Of a stretch of 64,000 bases of DNA, positions 8,937 to 16,724 are shown in pieces (the first letter of the stretch is position 1; every line of letters starts with the position of its first letter). The translations under genes were made by a program, and so were the position numbers. The stretch spans positions 55,750-119,749 of the forward strand of contig JACOUL010000042.1 of assembly GCA_016177875.1 (NCBI GenBank). The letters are read 5' to 3'. The stretch comes from Burkholderiales bacterium (GTDB lineage Bacteria; Pseudomonadota; Gammaproteobacteria; Burkholderiales; Burkholderiaceae_D). The notes beneath the pieces were generated by a model that searched no databases, was not told the DNA's origin, and saw only the letters and a list, made by a program, of their open reading frames with translations.

Positions 8937-10592
8937 ATGACGCCACTCAAACAATCAAAAATTCTTATCTGGGCAGTTTTCTTTATTTTTAGCGCCGTCT
9001 GGTTTTATACCTTGGTGCCGCGCACGCTCGTGCCGACCGACGAAGGCCGCTATGCCGAAATGGCGCGGGAAATGGTGACGACCGGCGATTGGGTCACGCC
9101 TCGCCTAAATGCCATCAAGTATTTCGAAAAGCCGCCGCTGCAAGCCTGGATGAATGCCCTTACCTTTAATCTGTTCGGCCTAGGCGAATGGCAGGCGAGG
9201 CTGTGGACGGGCTTGACCGGGTTTCTGGGAATCGTGCTGGTGGCCTATGCCGGCACCCGCGTTTTTAATCAGCGCGTCGGACTCATAGCGGCTGCAGTGC
9301 TGGCATCCAGTTTTCTCTGGAATGGCGCCGGGCATTTCAACACGCTGGACATGGGTTTGGCAGGCATGATGACCTTGGCGCTATGCTCGTTGTTGCTTGC
9401 ACAGCGCAATCAATCCTCGCCGACAGAAGAGCGCAATTGGATGCTGGCGTGCTGGGCGGGCATGGCGCTCGCCGTTCTTTCCAAGGGTTTGATCGGTATC
9501 GTGCTTCCAGGCGCCGTGCTGGTGATTTATACGGCGGTTACCCGCGACTGGGCATTGTGGAAACGGCTGCATGTAAAGTGGGGCCTGCTCTTGTTTTTTG
9601 CGATCACCGCGCCGTGGTTTGTGCTGGTATCCCTCCAGAATCCGGAATTTCCGCACTTCTTTTTCATACACGAGCACTTCCAGCGATTCACGACCAAGAT
9701 CCACCGGCGCACGGGGCCGATTTATTATTTCATTCCGATTTTATTGCTCGGCATCGCGCCGTGGGTAGGCATTCTTTGGCAAAGCCTGTGGCGTGCGCGC
9801 CGTGAACCGGCCAAAGGATTCAAGCCGCGCTGGCTTTTGTTGATCTGGTGCGGTTTTATCTTTTTCTTCTTCAGTATTTCCGGGTCCAAGCTGCCTTCGT
9901 ATATTTTGCCGATCTTCCCGGCGTTGGCTCTCCTGCTTGGCTGCTATCTGCAAAACGCACGCTATCGGATTCTGTGGTGGTCGGCATTGATCATGGCGGT
10001 GTTGTTTGGGATCGGACTGGCATTCTCGCCCCGCGTCGCCACCATGACCGACGTGCCGTTTGAACAGCCCTTGTATGCGCAATATGCGCATTGGGTCACG
10101 GCTGCCGCCGCAATCGGATTGGTCGGCAGCTTAATTGCCGCATTGATGGCGCGGCTGCGCCAAAAGGTGGGAGCGATCGCGGCGCTGGCGGTAACCGGTT
10201 TCATTGTCTGCCAAGTGGTCATGCTGGGACATGAACCGCTCGGCACTTACGCCGCCGGCACGATTCATTTGCCAAAAATCCGCGCCGAATTGAGCGATCA
10301 AACGCCGATTTATTCCGTCGGCCGTTACGAACAAGTGCTGCCTTTTTATCTGCAACGCACCGTCACACTGGTTCAGCACACCGATGAACTGGAATTCGGA
10401 TTAAAGCAGCAACCGGAATTGTGGATCCCGACCATCGATGCCTTCGTCGCCAAATGGACGACTGAACGCAATAGCGGCAAGAAAGCGCTGGCGATCATGA
10501 GCGTCCAACCTTTCCAGGATTTGCAAAAGCGCGGCGTTCCCATGCGCGTCATTGCGCAAGATCCGCGCCGCGTGATCGTCGCCAACCTTTGA
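8937..10592 (+). CDS. arnT: ArnT-family lipid A aminoarabinose transferase
   Basis: Integral membrane glycosyltransferase (GT-C fold, PMT_2) that transfers 4-amino-4-deoxy-L-arabinose from undecaprenyl phosphate to lipid A phosphates on the periplasmic face. The 551 residues start with a membrane helix, followed by the catalytic loop VPTDEGRYAEMAREM with the Asp-Glu pair and by KYFEKPPLQAW, both signatures of ArnT. About a dozen hydrophobic helices follow, including FFFFSISGSKLPSYILP. ATG 8937 lies one base after the preceding stop; an in-frame TTG at 8922 is possible but would overlap it. It is first in the arn operon, whereas in enterics arnT follows arnD. Confidence 0.92.
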   Translation: MTPLKQSKILIWAVFFIFSAVWFYTLVPRTLVPTDEGRYAEMAREMVTTGDWVTPRLNAIKYFEKPPLQAWMNALTFNLFGLGEWQARLWTGLTGFLGIVLVAYAGTRVFNQRVGLIAAAVLASSFLWNGAGHFNTLDMGLAGMMTLALCSLLLAQRNQSSPTEERNWMLACWAGMALAVLSKGLIGIVLPGAVLVIYTAVTRDWALWKRLHVKWGLLLFFAITAPWFVLVSLQNPEFPHFFFIHEHFQRFTTKIHRRTGPIYYFIPILLLGIAPWVGILWQSLWRARREPAKGFKPRWLLLIWCGFIFFFFSISGSKLPSYILPIFPALALLLGCYLQNARYRILWWSALIMAVLFGIGLAFSPRVATMTDVPFEQPLYAQYAHWVTAAAAIGLVGSLIAALMARLRQKVGAIAALAVTGFIVCQVVMLGHEPLGTYAAGTIHLPKIRAELSDQTPIYSVGRYEQVLPFYLQRTVTLVQHTDELEFGLKQQPELWIPTIDAFVAKWTTERNSGKKALAIMSVQPFQDLQKRGVPMRVIAQDPRRVIVANL

Positions 10593-10600
10593 AAGCCCCT

Positions 10601-10972
10601 ATGAACGCAAGCACCTTCGGCTTTTTATTTACCGGCATTCTGTTGAATGCCGCAGCCCAATTGCTGCTGAAGATGGGCACCAACGCGGTGGGGGCGATCC
10701 ATTTAACAGCCGAGAACTGGTTTTCCACGGGCCTCAAACTTGCCACTCAGCTGCCCATCATCGGCGGCTTGTCCTGTTACGTGATTTCAGTGGTGGTGTG
10801 GATCATCGGCCTGTCGCGCGTCGACGTGACGATCGCCTATCCGCTGCTGTCGCTGGGCTATATCCTGAACGCCATCGGCGCCTGGTATTTTCTCGGCGAA
10901 GCGGTGTCGGCACAACGCATACTGGCAATCGTCGTCATTATCGTCGGCGTGATTTTGCTGACGCGTAGTTAA
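10601..10972 (+). CDS. EmrE-like aminoarabinose-undecaprenyl-phosphate flippase subunit (ArnE/ArnF-type)
   Basis: A 123-residue, four-helix membrane protein of the small multidrug resistance/EamA type. Seen: a first helix ending in NAAAQLLLKMGTNAVG, then IIGGLSCYVISVVVWIIGL, DVTIAYPLLSLGYILNAIGAWYFLGE and a final helix. These match the ArnE/ArnF subunits that flip Ara4N-undecaprenyl phosphate to the periplasm. Enteric bacteria use an ArnE-ArnF pair; only one such gene is in this operon, so it may act as a homodimer or with a partner elsewhere. The ATG at 10601 follows the arnT stop by 8 bases; a TTG at 10589 would overlap arnT by 4 bases. Confidence 0.85.
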   Translation: MNASTFGFLFTGILLNAAAQLLLKMGTNAVGAIHLTAENWFSTGLKLATQLPIIGGLSCYVISVVVWIIGLSRVDVTIAYPLLSLGYILNAIGAWYFLGEAVSAQRILAIVVIIVGVILLTRS

Positions 10973-10996
10973 TCTTTTTATTCATACATCGTTCTC

Positions 10997-12118
10997 ATGA
11001 GCCAAGCTTTCCTTCCATTTTCGCGGCCCACCATCGACGAAGAGACCATCGCCGCCGTCGGCGAAGTATTGCGCTCGGGTTGGATTACCAGCGGACCAAA
11101 AGTCCAGGCATTTGAAAAGCTGCTGTCCGACTATCTGAGCGGCCGTATCGTGCGCACCTTCAACTCCGGCACTTGCACGATGGAGATCGCACTGCGCATT
11201 GCGGGCATCGGTCCGGGCGATGAAGTCATCACCACACCGATTTCATGGGTCGCGACAGCCAACGTCATCCTGGAAGTCGGCGCCACGCCGGTGTTCGCCG
11301 ATATCGATCCGGTTACACGCAATATCGACTTGGATAAAGTGGAAGCGGCGATCACACCCGCTACCCGCGCCATCATCCCGGTTTATTTGTCCGGCTTGCC
11401 GGTCGATATGGACCGTCTATACTCGATCGCCGCCAAACACAACTTACGCGTCGTTGAAGACGCGGCGCAAGCGCTAGGCTCGACCTGGAAAGGCAAACGC
11501 ATCGGCTCTTTCGGCGACTTTGCTTCGTTCTCCTTCCAGGCCAACAAAAACATCACCACCGCAGAGGGAGGATGCTTGGTCGTGAACAATGCCGACGAAG
11601 CACGCCTCGCGGAAAAGTATCGTTTGCAAGGCGTCACCCGCAGCGGCTTCGACGGCTTGGAAGTCGATGTGCTGGGCGGGAAATTCAATATGACCGACGT
11701 AGCGGCTGTTATCGGCCTCTGCCAAATGCAGCATATCGATGCCGTCACGGAAAAGCGGCGCGCGCTGGCGAAACGTTATTTCGCCGCCTTCGGCAAGGGT
11801 TTTGAGCAAGAATTCGGGGCACAATTACCCGTTGCAGACTTCGAGAATTCCAACTGGCATATGTTCCAGATCGTTTTGCCGGACCGCATGCCGCGCGCCG
11901 TCTTCATGGAAAAAATGCAGGCACAAAACATCGGCATCGGTTATCACTACCCCGCGATTCACTTGCTGAAACTTTATCGGGAGCGCGGCTTTAAGGAAGG
12001 CATGTATCCGGTTGCAGAACGTGTCGGCCGGCAGATTGTCACATTACCCATGTTCTCGGCAATGGTTGAGAACGATGTCGATCGTGCAGTGGACGCGGTA
12101 AAATCCGTTCTTAAATAA
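10997..12118 (+). CDS. arnB: ArnB-like UDP-4-amino-4-deoxy-L-arabinose aminotransferase
   Basis: DegT/DnrJ/EryC1/StrS-family PLP aminotransferase that aminates UDP-Ara4O with glutamate as donor. The 373 residues include FNSGTCTMEIALRIAG (cofactor phosphate binding), PISWVATANVIL, VVEDAAQALGSTWKG and the catalytic lysine in SFQANKNITTAEGG (Lys184). GGKFNMTDVAAVIGLCQ is the conserved C-terminal-half motif. The length is close to E. coli ArnB (379). Other sugar aminotransferases share these motifs, but placement between the flippase gene and arnC fixes the role. A hairpin repeat separates it from arnC. Confidence 0.93.
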   Translation: MSQAFLPFSRPTIDEETIAAVGEVLRSGWITSGPKVQAFEKLLSDYLSGRIVRTFNSGTCTMEIALRIAGIGPGDEVITTPISWVATANVILEVGATPVFADIDPVTRNIDLDKVEAAITPATRAIIPVYLSGLPVDMDRLYSIAAKHNLRVVEDAAQALGSTWKGKRIGSFGDFASFSFQANKNITTAEGGCLVVNNADEARLAEKYRLQGVTRSGFDGLEVDVLGGKFNMTDVAAVIGLCQMQHIDAVTEKRRALAKRYFAAFGKGFEQEFGAQLPVADFENSNWHMFQIVLPDRMPRAVFMEKMQAQNIGIGYHYPAIHLLKLYRERGFKEGMYPVAERVGRQIVTLPMFSAMVENDVDRAVDAVKSVLK

Positions 12119-12124
12119 ATAATT

Positions 12125-12163
12125 GCGGGACTGAGTTAAGCGAAGCAGTACTCTGTCCCCAAC
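12125..12163. repeat. Dispersed hairpin repeat, copy 3
   Basis: In the 68-base arnB-arnC gap, in inverted orientation relative to copies 1 and 2. Outer arms are GCGGGACTGAG and CTCTGTCCCCAAC with a GCGAAGC tip region. The insertion is inside an operon, so it lies in the arn mRNA and could influence processing or stability. Confidence 0.7.
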
Positions 12164-12186
12164 CGATCAAATTTATTGCAACATTG

Positions 12187-13164
12187 ATGAAACCAGAACT
12201 TTCTGTCGTCATTCCCGTATACAACGAAGAAGCCGGCCTTTCTAAGTTGTTCGCTCGCCTGTATCCGGCGCTGGACAAGCTCGGCATTCGTTATGAAGTC
12301 GTGTTCGTCAACGATGGTAGCCGCGACGCTTCCGCCGCGATTTTGTCCGACCAATTCCGCCTGCGCCCGGACGTGACGCGCGTGGTGCTTTTCAATGGCA
12401 ACTACGGGCAGCATATGGCGATCCTTGCCGGCTTCCAAGCAACGCGCGGCGATATCGTCGTGACGCTCGATGCCGACCTGCAAAATCCTCCGGAAGAAAT
12501 CGGCAAGCTGGTCGACAAAATGCGCGAAGGATACGACTATGTCGGCTCGATTCGCCGCGACCGGCAAGATTCCATGTGGCGCACGCAAGCGTCGCGCGCC
12601 ATGAATCAGCTGCGCGAAAAGATCACGCACATCAAGATGACGGACCAAGGCAATATGCTGCGCGCCTACGGCCGCGAGGTCATCAACCTGATTAACCAAT
12701 GCAGCGAGGTCAATACTTTCGTTCCCGCGTTGGCCTACACGTTCGCACGCAAGCCGACCGAAATCATTGTCGAGCATGAAGAACGCGCTGCCGGTATTTC
12801 CAAGTATTCGCTGTACAGCTTGATCCGTTTGAATTTCGACTTGGTCACCGGATTTTCAATCGCACCGCTGCAATTCTTTTCCATGCTGGGCATCGCGCTA
12901 TCCATCGCATCGGCCGCCCTCTTCGTCTTGCTGGTGGTCCGGCGTTTTATCGTCGGCGCCGAGGTCGAGGGTGTGTTCACCTTGTTCGCCATTACTTTCT
13001 TCATGCTGGGTGTGGTGTTGTTTGGTATTGGTTTGTTGGGCGAATACATCGGCCGTATCTACCAGCAAGTGCGCGGACGGCCGCGCTACGTCGTGCAAGC
13101 GATCCTGGAAGAAAAGGCTGAAACGGAAAAATCGGCTGCCAAACTAGTTGCGGCGAGAGATTAA
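12187..13164 (+). CDS. arnC: ArnC-like undecaprenyl-phosphate aminoformyl-arabinose transferase
   Basis: GT2-family membrane-associated glycosyltransferase that moves Ara4-formyl-N from UDP to undecaprenyl phosphate on the cytoplasmic side. The 325 residues start with SVVIPVYNEEAGLSKLF (nucleotide-binding strand) and contain VTLDADLQNPPEEI, the catalytic DxD-type site, and ISKYSLYSLIRLNFDL before two C-terminal membrane helices (about 225-290). The length matches E. coli ArnC (322). The related dolichol-phosphate mannose synthases share the fold, but operon context supports ArnC. ATG 12187 is preferred over the TTG three bases upstream. The stop abuts the next gene's start with no gap. Confidence 0.93.
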   Translation: MKPELSVVIPVYNEEAGLSKLFARLYPALDKLGIRYEVVFVNDGSRDASAAILSDQFRLRPDVTRVVLFNGNYGQHMAILAGFQATRGDIVVTLDADLQNPPEEIGKLVDKMREGYDYVGSIRRDRQDSMWRTQASRAMNQLREKITHIKMTDQGNMLRAYGREVINLINQCSEVNTFVPALAYTFARKPTEIIVEHEERAAGISKYSLYSLIRLNFDLVTGFSIAPLQFFSMLGIALSIASAALFVLLVVRRFIVGAEVEGVFTLFAITFFMLGVVLFGIGLLGEYIGRIYQQVRGRPRYVVQAILEEKAETEKSAAKLVAARD

Positions 13165-14067
13165 TTGCGTGCCGTCGTCTTCGCCTATCACAACGTCGGT
13201 GTACGCTGCCTGAAGGTTTTGCTGGCGCGCGGCGTCGACGTTGCCCTCGTCGTTTCGCATGAAGACAACCCCAGCGAAACGATTTGGTTTGAGTCGGTTG
13301 CTTCGGTGTGCGCAGAACATGGGATACGCTGCGTCATGCCGACCGATCCCAATACGCCGGAATTATTTGCGCAAGTAAAAGCCGCTCAGCCGGACTTCAT
13401 CTTCAGCTTTTATTACCGGTACATGTTACCCGTCAGCCTGCTGGAGCTGGCAAAGCACGGCGCCTATAACATGCACGGGTCGCTATTGCCGAAATACCGG
13501 GGCCGCGTGCCGATCAATTGGGCAGTGCTGCACGGCGAAACGGAAACCGGCGCGACCTTGCATGAAATGATGGCCAAACCTGATGCCGGCACCATCGTTG
13601 CCCAAACCGCCGTGCCTATTCTGCCTGACGACACGGCATACGAAGTCTTCGGCAAAGTCGTGGTCGCTGCCGAGCAAACGCTGTGGAATGTTCTGCCGAA
13701 AATGCTCGCCGGCCAAACGCCCAGGCTGCCGAATGAGCTATCCAAAGGCAGTTATTTCGGCGGCCGCAAGCCGGAAGACGGCCGCATCGATTGGTCCCAA
13801 CCGGCGCAAACCGTCTATAACCTGCATCGCGCCGTCGCGCCGCCCTACCCTGGCGCCTGGACCGTGGTTAATGGTAAAACCCTAGTGATCGACAAGGCGC
13901 GCTTATCCGCACAAATGCACCGGGATTTGCCCCCAGGCTTGGCTGTAGTGGATAATTGCATTTTTGGCGTGTGCGGCGACGGCCGGGCGCTCTCGATTCA
14001 TCAATTGCTGGCGGACGGCAAGGCAATTTCGCCCGCCGAATGTCAACAGCTTCTGTTTTCCAACTAA
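13165..14067 (+). CDS. UDP-Ara4N formyltransferase (stand-alone ArnA N-terminal half)
   Basis: Formylates UDP-4-amino-4-deoxy-L-arabinose with N10-formyltetrahydrofolate. The 300 residues correspond to the N-terminal half of E. coli ArnA. The catalytic residues fall at the same numbers: Asn102 and His104 in YNMHGSLLPKYRGR, and Asp140 in AKPDAGTIV. The C-terminal subdomain carries DGRIDWSQPAQTVYNLHRAV. The start is a TTG at 13165 immediately after the arnC stop, which implies coupled translation. In enterics this domain is fused to the decarboxylase; here it is a separate gene 8 bases upstream of it. The reading frames are clean, so this is a true split, not a frameshift of a fusion. Confidence 0.92.
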   Translation: MRAVVFAYHNVGVRCLKVLLARGVDVALVVSHEDNPSETIWFESVASVCAEHGIRCVMPTDPNTPELFAQVKAAQPDFIFSFYYRYMLPVSLLELAKHGAYNMHGSLLPKYRGRVPINWAVLHGETETGATLHEMMAKPDAGTIVAQTAVPILPDDTAYEVFGKVVVAAEQTLWNVLPKMLAGQTPRLPNELSKGSYFGGRKPEDGRIDWSQPAQTVYNLHRAVAPPYPGAWTVVNGKTLVIDKARLSAQMHRDLPPGLAVVDNCIFGVCGDGRALSIHQLLADGKAISPAECQQLLFSN

Positions 14068-14075
14068 TTTCGAAC

Positions 14076-15131
14076 ATGAAAAAAGTCCTCATCCTCGGCG
14101 TCAACGGCTTCATCGGCCACCACCTTTCCAAGCGCATCCTCGAAACCACCGACTGGCATGTGTTCGGCATGGACATGATGACGGACCGCATTACCGACTT
14201 ACTGGAAAACCCGGCATACAAGTCGCGCATGCATTTCTTCGAAGGCGACATCACCATCAACAAGGAATGGGTCGAGTACCACGTCAAGAAGTGCGACGTG
14301 ATTCTGCCGCTGGTGGCGATCGCTACGCCCTCGACCTACGTCAAACAGCCGCTGCGAGTGTTCGAACTCGACTTTGAGGCGAACCTGCCGATCGTGCGTT
14401 CCGCCGCCAAATACAAGAAGCATCTGGTATTCCCCTCGACTTCGGAAGTCTATGGCATGTGCCACGATGAAGAATTCGATCCGGAAAACTCCGAATTGAT
14501 CTGCGGCCCGATCAATAAGCCGCGCTGGATTTATTCATGCGCCAAGCAATTGATGGACCGCGTAATCTGGGGCTACGGCATGGAAGACGGTTTGAACTTC
14601 ACGCTGTTCCGCCCCTTCAACTGGATCGGCGCCGGTCTCGATTCCATCCATACGCCGAAAGAAGGCAGCTCGCGCGTAGTGACCCAGTTCTTCGGTCACA
14701 TCGTCCGCGGCGAAAATATTTCGCTGGTCGACGGCGGCCATCAGAAACGCGCATTCACCTATATCGACGACGGCATCGATGCGCTGATGAAAATCATCGC
14801 CAATGAAGGCGGCATCGCCAGCGGCAAGATCTACAACATCGGCAACCCGACCAACAATTATTCCATTCGCGACCTGGCCAAGATGATGTTGGATCTGGCT
14901 GCCGAATACCCGGAATATGCAGAAAGCGCCAAGAAGGTGAATTTGGTGGAGACCACCTCTGCTGCCTATTACGGCAAGGGCTATCAAGACGTGCAAAACC
15001 GCGTGCCGAAGATCACCAACACCTGCGAGGAATTGGGCTGGAAGCCGAAAACCACGATGCCCGACACCTTGCGCAATATCTTCGATGCGTATCGCACCCA
15101 TGTGGTCGATGCCAGGGCGTTGATGGATTAA
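14076..15131 (+). CDS. UDP-glucuronate 4-oxidising decarboxylase (stand-alone ArnA C-terminal half)
   Basis: Short-chain dehydrogenase-type enzyme that oxidises and decarboxylates UDP-glucuronic acid to UDP-Ara4O with NAD+, the first committed step of Ara4N synthesis. The 351 residues begin at MKKVLILGVNGFIGHHL with the GxxGxxG motif. The catalytic PSTSEVYG and YSCAKQLMDR (Tyr-x3-Lys) follow, then LFRPFNWIGAGLDSI, which matches the ArnA dehydrogenase domain rather than simple epimerases. ATG 14076 is 8 bases past the formyltransferase stop; earlier in-frame codons overlap that gene and are not needed. Confidence 0.93.
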   Translation: MKKVLILGVNGFIGHHLSKRILETTDWHVFGMDMMTDRITDLLENPAYKSRMHFFEGDITINKEWVEYHVKKCDVILPLVAIATPSTYVKQPLRVFELDFEANLPIVRSAAKYKKHLVFPSTSEVYGMCHDEEFDPENSELICGPINKPRWIYSCAKQLMDRVIWGYGMEDGLNFTLFRPFNWIGAGLDSIHTPKEGSSRVVTQFFGHIVRGENISLVDGGHQKRAFTYIDDGIDALMKIIANEGGIASGKIYNIGNPTNNYSIRDLAKMMLDLAAEYPEYAESAKKVNLVETTSAAYYGKGYQDVQNRVPKITNTCEELGWKPKTTMPDTLRNIFDAYRTHVVDARALMD

Positions 15132-15146
15132 GAAGCAAAGCGCTTA

Positions 15147-16088
15147 GTGCCGCAACTCGTTCTCAAAATCGATGTCGACACTTATCGCGGCACGCGCGAA
15201 GGCGTGCCGAATCTCGTACGTCTCCTGCAAACGTACGATGCGCGCGCAACTTTCTTGTTTTCTCTCGGCTCTGACCATACCGGATGGGCTATGCGCCGCG
15301 CCTTTCGGCCCGGCTTCTTCAGCAAGGTTTCCCGCACTTCGGTAGTCGAACACTACGGATTCAAGACGCTGATGTACGGCGTGCTGCTGCCCGCGCCGGA
15401 TATCGGTCGCGAATGCGCGAATGACATGCGCGCCGTGCGCGACGCCGGTTTCGAATGCGGCATTCATACTTGGGACCATGTGGTCTGGCAAGACAATGTC
15501 CGGCATCGCGACGCGGCGTGGACGGCCAAGCAAATGCAAAAAGCCTTTGACCGCTTTACCGACATTTTCGGCGCTGTGCCCCAAACCCACGGCGCCGCAG
15601 GGTGGCAAATGAATGCGCACGCTTTCCGCCAGCTTGATGCTTTCGGCATGGCTTACGCTTCCGACGGCCGCGCGCTCCTTATTGAAGACGGCACGCTAGC
15701 CAATCCGAATGCCGGCCCCTATCGCTTGACTGTCGACGACACCGCGTTGTCTTGCATCCAAATGCCGACCACGCTGCCCACGCTGGACGAATTGCTGGGC
15801 CGCAGCATCAACGGCGTGATCCTCACGCCGGCGAATATCGCCGATTTCATTTTGAACCTCACCGCCACGCCGCGCGACCACGTATTTACTTTGCACGCAG
15901 AGCTTGAAGGTCAGAAACTTGCCCCCATCTTTGAAGCATTGTTGAAAGGATGGCGCGCTCAAGGCTATCAATGCGTCGAAATGGCAGACTATTATCAATT
16001 CGTCAAAGATCAGCCGCTTGCAGAATTCCCTCTGACATGGGGCGAATTGCCAGGACGCTCAGGCGATCTAATCCTACAGCCGGCATAA
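15147..16088 (+). CDS. arnD: ArnD-like deformylase (polysaccharide deacetylase family)
   Basis: Removes the formyl group from undecaprenyl-phosphate-Ara4-formyl-N on the cytoplasmic side, allowing flipping. The 313-residue NodB-fold protein begins LVLKIDVDTYRGTREGVP with the catalytic Asp pair and carries GIHTWDHVVWQD (metal-binding His motif) and QTHGAAGWQMN. It lacks a signal peptide, as expected for ArnD. The start is a GTG at 15147, 15 bases after the preceding stop. The length is a little above E. coli ArnD (296). It is last in the arn operon; bcp follows 28 bases later with its own ribosome-binding site. Confidence 0.92.
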   Translation: MPQLVLKIDVDTYRGTREGVPNLVRLLQTYDARATFLFSLGSDHTGWAMRRAFRPGFFSKVSRTSVVEHYGFKTLMYGVLLPAPDIGRECANDMRAVRDAGFECGIHTWDHVVWQDNVRHRDAAWTAKQMQKAFDRFTDIFGAVPQTHGAAGWQMNAHAFRQLDAFGMAYASDGRALLIEDGTLANPNAGPYRLTVDDTALSCIQMPTTLPTLDELLGRSINGVILTPANIADFILNLTATPRDHVFTLHAELEGQKLAPIFEALLKGWRAQGYQCVEMADYYQFVKDQPLAEFPLTWGELPGRSGDLILQPA

Positions 16089-16116
16089 GACAAGTATTCA
16101 AAATAAGGAGAATCGC

Positions 16117-16593
16117 GTGGCAGACACTCCCTCTGCAGTCAATTTGATCGTTCCCGATTTTTCAGCGCCGATGACGGGCGAGCGGACTTTTACACTGGAG
16201 GATTACCGCGGTAAAACGGTGGTGTTGTATTTTTACCCCAAGGATAATACGCCCGGCTGCACCACTGAAAGCATGCGCTTTCGCGATCTCTACCCGGAAT
16301 TTCAGCGGGCCGATGCCGAGATCTTCGGCATCAGCCGCGATAGTATCCGCTCCCATGAAGGCTTCAAGTCCAAGTTGGAAATGCCCTTCGATTTGATCTC
16401 GGATCCTGACGAAACCGTATGCAATCTGTTCAACGTGATGAAAATGAAGAACATGTATGGCAAAAAGGTACGCGGCATTGAGCGCAGCACATTTGTGATT
16501 GACGGCGCCGGCAAATTGGTGAAAGAATGGCGTGGAGTAAAAGTCCCTGGCCATGTGGACGAGATTCTGGAATTTGTAAAGGCGCTTGCCTAA
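16117..16593 (+). CDS. bcp: Thioredoxin-dependent thiol peroxidase (BCP/PrxQ)
   Basis: Cytoplasmic peroxiredoxin of the BCP/PrxQ class that reduces hydrogen peroxide and organic peroxides. The 158 residues show YFYPKDNTPGCTTESMRFRD with peroxidatic Cys48. The position five residues later, a resolving cysteine in many family members, is Met53, so this is a one-cysteine type that would need an external thiol. The GTG start at 16117 is preceded by AAGGAG. Downstream is a strong hairpin terminator. It shares direction with the arn operon but probably has an independent role. Confidence 0.93.
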   Translation: MADTPSAVNLIVPDFSAPMTGERTFTLEDYRGKTVVLYFYPKDNTPGCTTESMRFRDLYPEFQRADAEIFGISRDSIRSHEGFKSKLEMPFDLISDPDETVCNLFNVMKMKNMYGKKVRGIERSTFVIDGAGKLVKEWRGVKVPGHVDEILEFVKALA

Positions 16594-16624
16594 GAATCCT
16601 TGAAACAAAAAACACGATTTCTTC

Positions 16625-16672
16625 AAAAGCCGTTATTCGAGAAGGCAATGTCCTTTCGAAACGGCTTTTTTT
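16625..16672 (+). terminator. Rho-independent terminator after bcp
   Basis: AAAAGCCGTT and AACGGCTTTTTTT form the arms, with an inner AAGG/CCTT pairing and CAATGT loop, followed by a T run. It ends the arn-bcp transcript before phoH. Confidence 0.85.
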
Positions 16673-16724
16673 GCTTTGGGGTTCCGATTTTTTCACTAAG
16701 TAATTCACTTTCAGCGAGGTCTTG

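Noticed and set aside
13956..14400. Frameshifted fusion of the two ArnA halves
   Set aside because: The formyltransferase has its own in-frame stop and the decarboxylase its own ATG with full domain starts, so the split is natural and not an error.
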